Of a DNA stretch of 64,000 nt, positions 21,746 to 31,365 are shown piece after piece. Numbering within the stretch: the first letter of the stretch is position 1; each line of letters opens with the position of its first letter. The DNA is from Chlorobaculum thiosulfatiphilum (GTDB lineage Bacteria; Bacteroidota; Chlorobiia; Chlorobiales; Chlorobiaceae). The stretch spans positions 1-64,000 of the forward strand of contig NZ_VDCH01000004.1 of NCBI RefSeq assembly GCF_006265165.1. The letters run 5' to 3'. The position numbers were made by a program, and so were the translations under genes. The notes under the pieces are model-generated. The model was not told where the DNA came from. It worked only from the letters and a program-made list of their open reading frames with translations, and did no database searches.

Positions 21746-22795
21746 TCACGCCCCTCGTTTCAGCACACCCAGTAACATCCTCTCCAGCTCCGCCGCGCTG
21801 TCGATAAAATACGGCTCAATCGTCAGATAGCGGCATCCGGCGTTCGCCAGCAGTCCGGCGAGTTCCGGATCATCGGCGATGCGGAACCAGTCCTTTTCCG
21901 TGGTGATCGGCACGAGTCCTTTCCGGGCTGATTCGGCGATGATCGAGCGGATCGCCGCCTCCGTGTACGGTTCGTGGTCGCGGAAGAACTTTGTCGCCTT
22001 GACGATTATTCCCGCCTCTTCCAGACTGTGCAGGAAGCCCGCCGGTGCGCCGATGCCCGCGAAGGCTAGTGCTTTCAGCGACGCTTCGCCTCTGCTCTCC
22101 GATCCATCCACTTTCACCAATCGTCCCGGCTTGATTCGCGAGCGGAGCACCGGCTGGCCGAACTGTTTGAGCTGGGCAAGCAGTGGCGCGGCTTTGGCTT
22201 CGTCCGTGATTTTGCTGAAGATGACGAGGTCGCTGCGATGCAATCCTCGCAGCGGTTCGCGCAGGCGTCCGGCGGGTAGCATGGCGTCGAGTTCTTTCGG
22301 AGCGCTGGCATTGACCACGACGATGTCGAGGTCTCGCACGATTTTGCGGTGCTGGAAGGCGTCGTCGAGCACGATCACGCCGGGCAGGCGGTTGGCGAAC
22401 TGGCGCATCAGAAATTGCACTCCTTCGACGCGATTTTCGGCGACGATGACAATCGCGCCGGGATTACGGGCGGCGAGCATCGCGGTTTCGTCGCCCGCGT
22501 CGCGGCTGCCGACGAGGATGCGGCGTCCGTCCGAGACGAGTCGGACGCCCTTCGTCCGGCGTCCGTAGCCTCGCGAGACGATGGCTGTCGCGATTCCCGA
22601 TGCCTCGTAGAATTTGACGATCCAGTCCACGAGCGGGGTTTTGCCGGTGCCGCCGGTGGTGATGTTGCCCACCGAAACCACCGGAATCGGCGAGCGCCAG
22701 CTTTTGAAAATGCCCCGGTCGTAGAGCCGGTTGCGCAGGCTCATCGCCATGCCGTAGAGCGCGGCGGCTGGCCGGAGCAGGGTGGCGCTACTCAT
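21746..22795 (-). CDS. lpxK: Tetraacyldisaccharide 4'-kinase
   Basis: This 349-aa enzyme phosphorylates the 4' position of the lipid A disaccharide at the inner membrane. It has an N-terminal hydrophobic stretch (ATLLRPAAALYGMAMSL) and the P-loop VGNITTGGTGKTPLVDW at about residues 42-58. Further LpxK motifs are SRGYGRRTKGVRLV, VIVLDDAFQHRKIVRDLDIVV with the catalytic DD, and TTEKDWFRI near the C-terminus. I chose the ATG at 22795 because the longer frame upstream overlaps the acyltransferase gene fully and is Arg/Ser-rich. It overlaps the end of that gene by eight bases, so the two are translationally coupled. Confidence 0.93.
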   Translation of the reverse strand: MSSATLLRPAAALYGMAMSLRNRLYDRGIFKSWRSPIPVVSVGNITTGGTGKTPLVDWIVKFYEASGIATAIVSRGYGRRTKGVRLVSDGRRILVGSRDAGDETAMLAARNPGAIVIVAENRVEGVQFLMRQFANRLPGVIVLDDAFQHRKIVRDLDIVVVNASAPKELDAMLPAGRLREPLRGLHRSDLVIFSKITDEAKAAPLLAQLKQFGQPVLRSRIKPGRLVKVDGSESRGEASLKALAFAGIGAPAGFLHSLEEAGIIVKATKFFRDHEPYTEAAIRSIIAESARKGLVPITTEKDWFRIADDPELAGLLANAGCRYLTIEPYFIDSAAELERMLLGVLKRGA

Positions 22796-23417
22796 CGTCG
22801 AATCCGCCGGAAAGCTTGTCGGCCCAGGCGCGGAAGGTTTCCTCGGACGGAAACTCCGGCACCTGCACGACGCGAAGCGTGACTTTGACGCGGCTGAAGG
22901 GCATCGGGATTTCAAACCTGTCCCAGCTTTTGAGGCTTCGCGCGTTGTCGTAACGGATCTTCGCGAACACCACCGGCGCGCCGTGCAGCGCGGCGAGCCG
23001 CAGTGTACCGTACTTGAAGCGGTGGTGCGGGCCGCGTGGGCCGTCGGGCGTTACTGCCACGATGCCGCGATTACTCAGGGCGACGCCGATGTTGCGTTTG
23101 ACCACCTCCTTGCCCCGCGAACTCGATCCGCGAATCAACCGGAACCGGAGCCGGTCGAGCGCGTCCGAGAGAATCTGCCCGTCACCGGAGAGGCTGACGA
23201 CCGCTGAAATCTCGCGTCCGGGAAACAGACGCCTCGCCAGCAGCCATCCGGCGATCATCTTGCCGTGCCAGAAGGCGAACATCACGCCCCGCTCATCCTC
23301 CGGCATTCGTTCTCCGGTGTGCTCGACGTCGATCTTCAGCGTGCCGAAAAGCAGTTTGAGAACGTGGGGGAGCAGGCGGGTGGCGCTCTTCAAAAGGATG
23401 TGCTTCACGAAAGCCAT
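22788..23417 (-). CDS. DUF374 lysophospholipid acyltransferase-family protein
   Basis: This 209-aa protein is of the DUF374 branch of the LpxL/PlsC-like acyltransferases. VMFAFWHGKMIAGWLL near residue 45 carries the His of the catalytic box. AVVSLSGDGQILSDALDR and RGSSSRGKEVV follow, and AVTPDGPRGPHHRFKYGTLRLA near residue 122 is the signature segment. Members are proposed Kdo2-lipid A or lysophospholipid acyltransferases. Its coupling to lpxK supports a role in lipid A assembly. It is probably peripheral on the inner membrane. Confidence 0.85.
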   Translation of the reverse strand: MAFVKHILLKSATRLLPHVLKLLFGTLKIDVEHTGERMPEDERGVMFAFWHGKMIAGWLLARRLFPGREISAVVSLSGDGQILSDALDRLRFRLIRGSSSRGKEVVKRNIGVALSNRGIVAVTPDGPRGPHHRFKYGTLRLAALHGAPVVFAKIRYDNARSLKSWDRFEIPMPFSRVKVTLRVVQVPEFPSEETFRAWADKLSGGFDDE

Positions 23418-23599
23418 TCAGTGGGTCAACGGTGTGTCTGGAAATGGAGGCGAGGTTTTCAGGGCGGATTTTTTTATTGTTTTTGTGAGCGTCGATGCAT
23501 TATATACATGCGTTTGGCTCGCCCCGCTCAGCCGGGTGCAATTTAACAATCCACGCCGACAAACCACAGGGTGATTTGAGGCCATCGTTTTACGCAAAC

Positions 23600-24877
23600 A
23601 TGAACGTTCTGATTATCGGAAGTGGCGCCAGGGAACATGCCATGGCTTGGGCCGTCGCGCGCAGCAGCAAGGTTTCAACGGTTTTCGTGGCCCCCGGCAA
23701 TGGCGGCACGGCCACGATGGGCGGCAAGGTTCGCAACGTCGCCGTCAAGGCGACCGACATCGAGGCGCTGCTCGATCTCGTCGCCAGGGAGTCGATCGGC
23801 CTGACGGTGGTCGGCCCGGAGCAGCCGCTCGAAGCGGGCATCGTCAACCGGTTCCGCGAGGCGGGCTTGAAGGTTGTCGGCCCGACCGCCGAGGCGGCGC
23901 GTCTCGAAACGAGCAAGGTGTTCGCCAAGGAGTTCATGAAGCGCCACGTCATCCCGACCGCCGGTTACGAGGTGTTTCGCGATTACGCCTCTGCCAAAGC
24001 GTTCCTCGAATCGTGCGGGTCGTTCCCGCAGGTCATCAAGGCCAGCGGCCTCTGCGCGGGCAAGGGCGTTGTCGTCGCCGAGAGCCGCGAACAGGCGCTG
24101 GAGGCGATCCACGAATTTTTCGAGTCACGCATCTTCGGCGACGCCGCCGACGAGGTGGTGATCGAATCCTTCCTCACCGGCCAGGAGGCGAGCGTGTTCG
24201 CCCTGACCGACGGCGAGCACTACCGGCTTTTCCTCTCCGCGCAAGATCACAAGCGCATCGGCGAGGGCGATACCGGCAAAAACACCGGTGGCATGGGCGC
24301 GTACGCCCCGGCTCCACTGGTGACGCCGGAGGTAATGGCGCGGGTCGAGGAGGAGGTCATCCGCCCGACCCTCGCGGGCATGAAGGCCGACGGTTACGCC
24401 TACACCGGCTTTCTGTACGTCGGCCTCATGATCGACAACGGCGCGCCGTCGGTGGTCGAGTACAACGCCCGCCTCGGCGATCCGGAGACGCAGGTGGTGC
24501 TGCCGATGCTGAAGAGCGATCTCTTCGATGCGCTCCTCGCCAGCGTGGATGGCGGCCTCGAAGCGGTGCCGTTCGAGATGCAGGCGGGAGCCGCAGCGAC
24601 GGTCGTCATGGCCTCGGCGGGCTATCCGGACGCATACGAAACCGGCAAGGCAATCACCATCGACCCTTCGGTGAACGATATGAAGGGTGTGCTTGTTTTT
24701 CATGCCGGAACGCGCCGCGAGGGCGACGCTCTCGTCACCGCCGGTGGCCGCGTACTTTCGGTGACGGCCTGCGCAGATTCGCTGAAAGAGGCGCTCGACC
24801 GGGCCTACGGCGCGGTGGCCGCCATCGGATTCGAGGGGGCGTACTGCCGCCGGGACATCGGGGCCAAGGCCCTTTGA
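23600..24877 (+). CDS. purD: Phosphoribosylamine-glycine ligase (GARS)
   Basis: This 425-aa ATP-grasp enzyme carries out the second step of purine synthesis, joining glycine to phosphoribosylamine. It starts MNVLIIGSGAREHAMAWA. It has KVFAKEFMKRHVIPTAGYEV near residue 110, VIKASGLCAGKGVVVA near 146, GGMGAYAPAPLVTPE near 231, and YNARLGDPETQVVLP near 290, all GARS hallmarks. The frame is open 35 codons further upstream, but the ATG at 23600 begins exactly at the Rossmann-like first strand. The gene is followed 33 bases later by a JAMM peptidase gene. Confidence 0.96.
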   Translation: MNVLIIGSGAREHAMAWAVARSSKVSTVFVAPGNGGTATMGGKVRNVAVKATDIEALLDLVARESIGLTVVGPEQPLEAGIVNRFREAGLKVVGPTAEAARLETSKVFAKEFMKRHVIPTAGYEVFRDYASAKAFLESCGSFPQVIKASGLCAGKGVVVAESREQALEAIHEFFESRIFGDAADEVVIESFLTGQEASVFALTDGEHYRLFLSAQDHKRIGEGDTGKNTGGMGAYAPAPLVTPEVMARVEEEVIRPTLAGMKADGYAYTGFLYVGLMIDNGAPSVVEYNARLGDPETQVVLPMLKSDLFDALLASVDGGLEAVPFEMQAGAAATVVMASAGYPDAYETGKAITIDPSVNDMKGVLVFHAGTRREGDALVTAGGRVLSVTACADSLKEALDRAYGAVAAIGFEGAYCRRDIGAKAL

Positions 24878-24910
24878 AGCATCAGGGACATTCTTTGTAG
24901 TAGGCTGTAC

Positions 24911-25342
24911 ATGAAATTACCTCGTCGCAAGTTTGAGATCATCCAGGAGCACGCCGTCAGGGATTTGCCCTACGAGTGCTGCGGCCTGCTCGTTGGCCGG
25001 AAGGTCGTCGATCATCGCGGAAATATCGACAACATCGTGCTCGAAGTCGCCCCCTGTCACAACGCGCTCTATTATGGCAAGGAGAACGGCTTTGAAATCG
25101 CCTATAACGAATTCATCGACGTGGAGCGCGAAGCCCGAAGCTTGGGGCTGGTGGTCGTCGGCTCGTACCATTCGCACATCAACTCGACCGCCGTGCCCTC
25201 GCGCAACGACATCGACTTCGCCAGCGCGGGCCATTCGATGCTGATCATCTCCCTCTACGGCGGCGTCCCAAGGGAGGTCACCGCATGGCTCCGCCGCGAC
25301 TCCGGCGGCTTCCACCAGGAGCAGATCAAGGTGGTGGCGTGA
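24911..25342 (+). CDS. JAMM/MPN metalloprotease (M67 family)
   Basis: This 143-aa protein is a stand-alone JAB1/MPN/Mov34 domain. The zinc motif is SYHSHINSTAVPSRNDID near residue 80, with H-x-H and the later Ser/Asp ligand spacing. The upstream Glu is in the N-terminal EHAVRDLPYECCGLLVG segment. Bacterial members release sulfur-carrier (ThiS/MoaD/ubiquitin-like) proteins from C-terminal fusions or process cysteine-biosynthesis carriers (Mec+). No carrier protein gene is adjacent, so the partner is unknown. The gene follows purD closely and may be co-transcribed. Confidence 0.88.
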   Translation: MKLPRRKFEIIQEHAVRDLPYECCGLLVGRKVVDHRGNIDNIVLEVAPCHNALYYGKENGFEIAYNEFIDVEREARSLGLVVVGSYHSHINSTAVPSRNDIDFASAGHSMLIISLYGGVPREVTAWLRRDSGGFHQEQIKVVA

Positions 25343-25488
25343 ATACGAATGATGAATGATGAATTGAAGAAGGAATTTCTGCTTGTCCACATCGTCCACC
25401 AAGTCCGCTTCGCCCTCTCAAAGAAGAGTTGAAAATTTTGTACATTGCGCAACTGAAAGTTTACCACAAGATTTAAAGCTGAAGACAA

Positions 25489-26973
25489 GTGCCAAAACGC
25501 GAGGATATCAAGTCCATACTGGTGATTGGAGCCGGTCCGATTGTTATCGGGCAGGCGTGTGAATTCGATTATTCGGGCACCCAGGCGTGTCGGGCGCTCA
25601 AAGAGGATGGCTATCGCGTCATCCTGGTCAACAGCAATCCGGCCACGATCATGACCGATATAGAGCTGGCCGACGCCACCTATATCGAGCCGATCACCCC
25701 CTACTATGTCACCAAGATCATCGAAAAGGAGAAGCCGGACGCGCTGCTTCCGACGATGGGCGGTCAGACGGCGCTCAACACGGCGGTCAAGTTGGCCGAA
25801 TCGGGCGTACTCGCACGCCACGGCGTCGAGCTGATCGGCGCGAAACTCCGCGCGATCCGCAAGGCCGAGAACCGCGAATTCTTCGGCGACGCGATGCGGA
25901 AGCTCGGTCTCGAAATGGCCAAGGGCTTCTTCGTGCGCAACGAGAAGGAGGCCAAAGAGGCGCTCGACGAAATCGGCCTGCCGATCGTCATCCGCCCCTC
26001 ATTCACGCTTGGCGGCACGGGTGGAGGTTTCGCCGAATCCAAGGCCGACTACTACGATGCCGTCAGGCGCGGCCTGGCCGAAAGCCCGATTGGCGAGGTG
26101 CTGGTCGAGGAGTGCCTGACCGGCTGGAAGGAGTACGAACTCGAAGTGATTCGCGACCTGGCCGACAACGTCATCATCGTCTGCTCCATCGAAAACGTCG
26201 ATCCGATGGGCGTTCACACCGGCGACAGCATCACGGTCGCTCCGGCGCAGACGCTCACCGACCGCCAGTACCAGGAGTTGCGCGACGCCTCGATCCGGAT
26301 CATCCGCGAAATCGGCGTCGAGACCGGCGGCAGCAACATCCAGTTCGCCATCAATCCGAAGGACGGCCGCATCGTCATCATCGAGATGAACCCGCGCGTG
26401 TCGCGAAGCTCCGCGCTGGCCTCGAAGGCGACCGGTTTTCCCATCGCCAAAGTCGCCGCCAAGCTCGCCGTTGGCTACACGCTCGACGAGATCACTAACG
26501 ACATCACCAAAACCACGCCCGCAAGTTTCGAGCCATCCATCGACTATTGCGTGGTCAAGGTGCCGCGCTGGGACTTCGAGAAGTTCAAGAATGTCGATGC
26601 CCGCCTCGGTGTGCAGATGAAGTCGGTCGGCGAGGTGATGGCCTTCGGGCGCAACTTTCGCGAGGCGTTGCAGAAGTCGCTGCGCGGTCTCGAAATCGGA
26701 CGCGCCGGTCTTGGCTGCGACGGCAAGGACATCATGAACGTCATCGATATGACCCAGCAGCAGCGCAAGTTCGCCAAGGAGGACTTGCTCGAAAAGATCA
26801 AGATTCCCAAGGCCGACCGGATGTTCTACCTGCGCTACGCCTTCCAGGCTGGCGCGACCGTCGAGGAGGTGCAACAGTCAACCGGCATAGATCCGTGGTT
26901 TCTTGACAACATCCGCCAGATCGTCGAATTCGAGGAGGAGCTTCGTCAGATGGCCGCGGGAAGCGAGGCATGA
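25489..26973 (+). CDS. carB: Carbamoyl-phosphate synthase large subunit, N-terminal half
   Basis: This 494-aa protein matches only the first half of CarB (usual length about 1,070 aa). It opens [20 protein letters not shown] and covers the carboxyphosphate ATP-grasp domain (about residues 1-400), with GMGVHTGDS-type and [20 protein letters not shown] segments. It ends inside the oligomerisation domain ([20 protein letters not shown]). The gene stops with TGA overlapping the trpC start, so there is no room for a C-terminal half here. Split carB genes are known in Aquifex and some archaea, and the second half should lie elsewhere. The start is GTG 25489. It supplies carbamoyl phosphate for pyrimidines and arginine. 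Confidence 0.9.
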   Translation: MPKREDIKSILVIGAGPIVIGQACEFDYSGTQACRALKEDGYRVILVNSNPATIMTDIELADATYIEPITPYYVTKIIEKEKPDALLPTMGGQTALNTAVKLAESGVLARHGVELIGAKLRAIRKAENREFFGDAMRKLGLEMAKGFFVRNEKEAKEALDEIGLPIVIRPSFTLGGTGGGFAESKADYYDAVRRGLAESPIGEVLVEECLTGWKEYELEVIRDLADNVIIVCSIENVDPMGVHTGDSITVAPAQTLTDRQYQELRDASIRIIREIGVETGGSNIQFAINPKDGRIVIIEMNPRVSRSSALASKATGFPIAKVAAKLAVGYTLDEITNDITKTTPASFEPSIDYCVVKVPRWDFEKFKNVDARLGVQMKSVGEVMAFGRNFREALQKSLRGLEIGRAGLGCDGKDIMNVIDMTQQQRKFAKEDLLEKIKIPKADRMFYLRYAFQAGATVEEVQQSTGIDPWFLDNIRQIVEFEEELRQMAAGSEA

Positions 26974-27749
26974 GCTACCTCACCCGGATTCTCGAAACCA
27001 AGAGGGGAGAGGTCGCCGAACTGAAAAAAGAAGAGCCGGAGCGCCGCTATCGCGAGGTTTGCGGCGAACTTCCGGCTACGCGCGATTTCCGATCGGCCAT
27101 TGCGAGTCGTGACGGCGGGATCAACCTCATCGCCGAGGTCAAGAAAGCCTCGCCGTCACGCGGCGTACTGGTCGAAGATTTCCGTCCGCTCGACATCGCC
27201 AGGCGCTACGCCGAACTCGGCGCATCGGCCTTCTCCGTCCTCACCGACCAGCACTACTTCCAGGGGTCACCCGACTATCTCAAAGCGATTACGCAGCACT
27301 TCTCCATTCCCGTGTTGCGCAAGGAGTTCATCATCGACGAGAGCCAGATTTACGAAACCCGCCTGATGGGCGCGGACGCGGCGCTCCTCATCGTGGCGGC
27401 GCTCGAACCGTCGCAGTTGCGGGACTACCTCCAGCTCTTCGCCGAACTCGGCCTGCAAGCGCTGGTCGAGGTGCACGACCGACGCGAACTCGACACAGCC
27501 CTCGAACAGGGTTCCACGATTGTCGGCGTCAACAACCGCGACCTGCGCGACTTCACCGTTGATCTCATGACCTCGGTCAACCTCAAGCGCGACTATCCCG
27601 AAGGCGTACTCGCCGTCGCCGAAAGCGGCCTGAAACGCCGTGCGGACATCGAGCTGATGCAGCAAGCCGGCTTCGACGCCGCGCTCATCGGCGAAGGTTT
27701 GCTCGTCAGCGAAGAGCTGCGGAAGTTCGCCTGGGGGGCGAGAGGGTAG
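26970..27749 (+). CDS. trpC: Indole-3-glycerol phosphate synthase
   Basis: This 259-aa TIM-barrel enzyme closes the indole ring in tryptophan synthesis. It has [16 protein letters not shown] at the start, [15 protein letters not shown] near residue 53 with the catalytic Lys, [16 protein letters not shown] near 90, [14 protein letters not shown] near 112, and [14 protein letters not shown] and [15 protein letters not shown] toward the end. Its ATG overlaps the carB stop (ATGA), so the two are translationally coupled, an unusual pairing of tryptophan and pyrimidine/arginine genes. Length and motifs are complete. Confidence 0.95.
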   Translation: MSYLTRILETKRGEVAELKKEEPERRYREVCGELPATRDFRSAIASRDGGINLIAEVKKASPSRGVLVEDFRPLDIARRYAELGASAFSVLTDQHYFQGSPDYLKAITQHFSIPVLRKEFIIDESQIYETRLMGADAALLIVAALEPSQLRDYLQLFAELGLQALVEVHDRRELDTALEQGSTIVGVNNRDLRDFTVDLMTSVNLKRDYPEGVLAVAESGLKRRADIELMQQAGFDAALIGEGLLVSEELRKFAWGARG

Positions 27750-27805
27750 CTGTGGACTTGGTGGACAGGTAAAACTGCGGAATCTCTTCTCTCTTTGGCT
27801 TTTCT

Positions 27806-27853
27806 CCCATAAGACTTATAGGCCCTATCAGACCTATAAGTCCTATTCTTTTC
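27806..27853. repeat. Dispersed repeat, family B
   Basis: CCCATAAGACTTATAGGCCC, then CTATCAGACCTATAAGTCCT and ATTCTTTT, contains inverted and direct copies of CTTATAGG/CCTATAAG. A related copy lies at 40577-40630 and a partial one at 19772-19802. It fills the gap between convergent trpC and rpe. Confidence 0.6.
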
Positions 27854-27858
27854 TTCTC

Positions 27859-28521
27859 TTACTCCAGTCCTTTCAGTTTTCTGGCGGCCTTCGCCGGGTC
27901 GGCGGCGCGGAAAAATGCCGTACCTGCGATCAGCGCGTCGGCTCCGGCGGCGACCACATCAGCGCAATTCTCTTCGGTGACGCCTCCATCGACGGCGATC
28001 ACCATTTCCGGATTCATCTCCATGCGCATGGCGTCGAGCTGGGCGATCTTTTTGAGCGCGCCGGGAATGAATTTCTGGCCGCCGAAACCGGGGTTGACCG
28101 ACATCAAGAGCACCAGATCGAGATCGGCCAGCACCGGTTCGAGCAGCGAAACCGGCGTGGCGGGGTTGATCGACACACCGGCCTTCGCGCCGAGGCTCTT
28201 GATGAACTGGATCGTGCGGTGCAGGTGCGGGCAGGCTTCAAGGTGCACCGTCACCTGGTCGGACCCGGCCTTGACGAAATCCTCGATATAGCGGTCGGGA
28301 TCGGTGATCATCAGGTGGGTGTCGATCACCATCGAGGTGCATTTTTTGATCGCCTGGATGATGAAGGGGCCGAAGGTGATGTTGGGCACGAAAACGCCGT
28401 CCATCACGTCGCAGTGCATCCAGTCCGCGCCAGCGTTTTCCGCCAGCTCGATGGAGGCTTTCAGGTTCGTGAAGTCCGCCGATAAAACGGAGGGAGCCAG
28501 CAGCGTAGTTTTTCCGGGCAT
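27859..28521 (-). CDS. rpe: Ribulose-phosphate 3-epimerase
   Basis: This 220-aa TIM-barrel enzyme interconverts ribulose 5-phosphate and xylulose 5-phosphate. It has LLAPSVLSADFTNLKASIEL near residue 6, WMHCDVMDGVFVPNITFGP near 33 with the metal-binding His/Asp, VIDTHLMITDPDRYIEDFVK near 63, LLMSVNPGFGGQKFIP near 137, and VIAVDGGVTEENCADV near 170. All metal ligands (two His, two Asp) are present. It lies 33 bases downstream of the BamA/TamA-like gene on the same strand. Confidence 0.96.
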   Translation of the reverse strand: MPGKTTLLAPSVLSADFTNLKASIELAENAGADWMHCDVMDGVFVPNITFGPFIIQAIKKCTSMVIDTHLMITDPDRYIEDFVKAGSDQVTVHLEACPHLHRTIQFIKSLGAKAGVSINPATPVSLLEPVLADLDLVLLMSVNPGFGGQKFIPGALKKIAQLDAMRMEMNPEMVIAVDGGVTEENCADVVAAGADALIAGTAFFRAADPAKAARKLKGLE

Positions 28522-28554
28522 AGGGTCAAAAAATTAAGCGTGAATAAAAGTTGG

Positions 28555-30753
28555 TTAAAAAGCTTCTCCGATTCCAAAATTGAAGGTGAAATCGGTCAGA
28601 TTCATCTTTGAAAACTGCCAGCGTTGCGGATCGGCGGGATCGTGCAGTTTCCAGGCGAAGTCGAACCTGAACGGGCCGATGGGCGAACCGATGCGCAGTC
28701 CTGCTCCCAAGTCCCAGGCGAAATCACGGGTCAGCGACTGGAGCGAGAAGGCGTAAGGGCCGGTTCTGTCCCAGATGTTGCCCGCGTCGGTGAACAGGGT
28801 GACTCCGGATTTCTGTCCGAAAACCTTGAAAAGCTGCATCCGGTATTCGAGGCCGAGTTCGGCCTTGATGTCCGCGCCGAAATTGGAAACAGCCTCGTTC
28901 GAGTTGCTTCCGGGGCCGAGCGTTCCGAAAACCCAGCCGCGCATACTGTTCGATCCGCCCGCGTAGAAACGGTGATCTTCCGGCGTTGTATTGGCCTTGC
29001 CGTACGGACTCATCCAGCCGAGGGCGACTTTCGCCGCCACTTGCCGGTCGGGCGAAAGCTCTTTCGTTACGGCGAGCTGCGTGTCGAACTTGACGTACTG
29101 GTTGTAGGGCGTGCCGAAAATCTGGGCATCCGAGCTGGCGAAGTCGTTGTATGATTTTGTATCGACAACGTTGTCGATCAGCCACAACAGGCTGCCGGAC
29201 TCTTCGGCCACGGCCGAGAAGTTCCACAAGGTCGATTTCCTGCGTCGCGAGGCGTTGTCGCGGTTCGAATAGTTGTAGCGTAGCCTGAAGGTCTGGTTCA
29301 GGCGGGTCTGGAGCAGGCTGTCCAGACCCCGTTTCACCGCGACCGGATCGGCGGGATCGATGCCGATATTTTCAGCCAGATCGGTTTTGAACAGTTGCTG
29401 GAAGCCGCGCAGAGAGTCCTTGCGGGCGACTTCGAGTTCGAAGAAATCGAAGCTGAGTTTCGAATTTCTCGTTGGCCGTGTGCTGTAGGTGCCCCGGATG
29501 ATCTTCCGCTGGCTGTCGATCAGTACGGGCTGTTTCGATTGGGCATATTCGAGAGTGCCGGTGTAAAATGAACCCTGCTTGCCGAGTGTGGGAATGACCA
29601 TCTCCGCCTTGATATTGAATTCATAAGGGATGATCTTGTCGTACTGGTCGGGGCTGAGGTTGGAAAGTACGCTGGTGTTCGACGAAGTCTGTGTGCCGTA
29701 GTTGGTTGAAAGTCTGAACTGCTGGCCAGCGCCGAAGAGATTACGGTTTTCGTAAGCCAGCGCGCCGCCGACGAACAGGGAGCCATAGCGATTGTCAACC
29801 AGCAGCTTCGGTTCGATCTGGTGCTTGGGACTCGGATCGAGATCGATGGTCACGGGAATGGCGGCAGTGCTGACGGTATCTTTTTGTATCGAAATGGATG
29901 AGAAAAGATTGGTCGAACCGAAATTTTCGAGGGTTCGCTGTTCGAGCGACTGACGGGTCAGCGCACCCTGTTTCCAGGCGATGGCCGACGAGAATACTTT
30001 TGGCGAGAATTTCTGGTTGCCGTAAATGGTGACCGAAACGTTCTCCCGCTCGAAGGTCTTCGCGGTTGCCGGATTGTCCTTGGCGAGCGGATTGTGGACG
30101 AACACTTTCACCGGGCCGTAGGCGTGGCGTCCGGGAAGGCTGATGTTAAACCGCACTCCGGCATGAAGGCCAAGGGTATCGACCGTGATCCTGATGCTGT
30201 CGGGATGAAAAAAGGTGTAGCCGTATTCGCGGAAAAAATCGAGCGTACGATCCCTCTCGTCGATCAGGTTTTCAACGGAGAATATCTGTCCCGTTTTCAG
30301 ACGGCGACTTCTGAGGTAACGTGAGCGGAGATTTGCCGATACGGAGTCGAGACCCGCATAGCTGAGCGAATCGACAAGGGTCGGCTGGTTCTCCCTGATC
30401 CGGATGACGATGCTCGCGTCGCCCGTCTTGCTGCGTGTGACGGTGGGATCGACATCGGCGAAGAAGTAGCCTTTGAAGGTGTAGAGCTTCCGGATGAGGT
30501 CGATGTCTTTCTGGAAATCATCGGCAATGAATGGCCTGCGCGCACCCGCAAAAAGTCCGGTACCGAGGAATGAGTCGCGCGTGGTGGTTGACATGACTCC
30601 CCGGATATCTTCGGTGCTCAGGGCTTTGTTGCCGGTGATTTTGATGTTTTTGACCTGGGGGAGCGATGAAGCATTGCCGTTCGAGGGGGGCGAACTCTGT
30701 TCAGCCCACAGCGCTCCAGGCATGGAGAGAATGAGAAGAAGCCAGACGGCCAT
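28555..30753 (-). CDS. BamA/TamA-like outer-membrane assembly protein
   Basis: This 732-aa protein has a short signal peptide (LLLILSMPGALWAEQ). POTRA-type repeats follow over about residues 30-310 (for example VKNIKITGNKALSTEDIRGV and VSVTIYGNQKFSPKVFSSAI). A C-terminal 16-strand barrel has the loop motif YAGGSNSMRGWVFG near residue 620 (the VRGF-like motif) and ends in a Phe. The architecture is that of the Omp85 superfamily, which inserts or exports outer-membrane proteins. The length and the number of POTRA units do not decide between a second BamA and a TamA-type protein. A DUF2795 gene lies upstream on the same strand. Confidence 0.88.
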   Translation of the reverse strand: MAVWLLLILSMPGALWAEQSSPPSNGNASSLPQVKNIKITGNKALSTEDIRGVMSTTTRDSFLGTGLFAGARRPFIADDFQKDIDLIRKLYTFKGYFFADVDPTVTRSKTGDASIVIRIRENQPTLVDSLSYAGLDSVSANLRSRYLRSRRLKTGQIFSVENLIDERDRTLDFFREYGYTFFHPDSIRITVDTLGLHAGVRFNISLPGRHAYGPVKVFVHNPLAKDNPATAKTFERENVSVTIYGNQKFSPKVFSSAIAWKQGALTRQSLEQRTLENFGSTNLFSSISIQKDTVSTAAIPVTIDLDPSPKHQIEPKLLVDNRYGSLFVGGALAYENRNLFGAGQQFRLSTNYGTQTSSNTSVLSNLSPDQYDKIIPYEFNIKAEMVIPTLGKQGSFYTGTLEYAQSKQPVLIDSQRKIIRGTYSTRPTRNSKLSFDFFELEVARKDSLRGFQQLFKTDLAENIGIDPADPVAVKRGLDSLLQTRLNQTFRLRYNYSNRDNASRRRKSTLWNFSAVAEESGSLLWLIDNVVDTKSYNDFASSDAQIFGTPYNQYVKFDTQLAVTKELSPDRQVAAKVALGWMSPYGKANTTPEDHRFYAGGSNSMRGWVFGTLGPGSNSNEAVSNFGADIKAELGLEYRMQLFKVFGQKSGVTLFTDAGNIWDRTGPYAFSLQSLTRDFAWDLGAGLRIGSPIGPFRFDFAWKLHDPADPQRWQFSKMNLTDFTFNFGIGEAF

Positions 30754-30813
30754 TGCCGCCCTGAGTCGGCGGGAAATTATCTTTAAAAAAAAAACATCGC
30801 TTCCCGGTCTCCC

Positions 30814-31041
30814 TTAGTTTAGCGGTTCTTCGTCGCTGTAACCGAAATCTTCGTCAGTCGGGTAATCGGGCCAGATCTCTTCGAGCGTTTCATAGAGCTC
30901 GTCGCTGTCGGGCAAATCTTCAAGGTTTTCTATGACTTGCTGCGGAGCACCCGTTCTGTTTGCGTAGTCGATCAGTTCATCCTTGGTGACAGGCCAGGGA
31001 GCATCGGCAATATATCGGGCAAAATCGAGATTCCAGTACAT
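30814..31041 (-). CDS. DUF2795 small protein
   Basis: This 75-aa acidic protein has the DUF2795 pattern: YIADAPWPVTKDELIDYANR, then GAPQQVIENLEDLPDSDEL and an acidic C-terminus. I chose the ATG at 31041 because the frame is open 16 codons upstream, but family proteins begin just before the W/Y-rich first strand. The function is unknown. It is upstream of and codirectional with the BamA/TamA-like gene. Confidence 0.75.
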   Translation of the reverse strand: MYWNLDFARYIADAPWPVTKDELIDYANRTGAPQQVIENLEDLPDSDELYETLEEIWPDYPTDEDFGYSDEEPLN

Positions 31042-31365
31042 ACTGACGGTAAATGGTTGATTCTGTGATGAGTAAACGTCGCGTTTCATGGCTGTTTTCT
31101 GTGCATGTAACTCCAGATGAGCGCTTCTCGCGCCGGATAAAAGTATTACCGGCAGTCAGCGCCAATGGGGAGAAGCCCGGCTACACAGGCGTCACGCGGA
31201 CGCTCATGTTCCTGAGTCAGCTTTATCGAAACCGTCGCTCGCGTTGTTTTTGACAAGGACGTAACTCATTGCTGTAAAAGGTTTTGAGTTCGTGGTTGCC
31301 GAATAACAGCGTGGTTCCGCTCAAGCTCACGAAATATATAAAAAGATTTTTTGAATAGTCAACGG
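31042..31365. other. Intergenic region upstream of the DUF2795 gene
   Basis: Around 320 bases lie between the DUF2795 start and the polA stop. A plus-strand frame at 31068-31253 (Arg-rich, about 61 codons) overlaps the DUF2795 promoter side and has no recognisable domain. A TTGACA at 31246-31251 with TGTAAA 17 bases on looks like a plus-strand promoter, but no plus-strand gene follows. I regard both as unproven. Confidence 0.3.

Noticed and set aside
31068-31253. Arg-rich plus-strand frame and TTGACA...TGTAAA promoter-like pair upstream of the DUF2795 gene
   Set aside because: The frame has no recognisable domain and overlaps the 5' side of DUF2795; the promoter-like pair faces no plus-strand gene.
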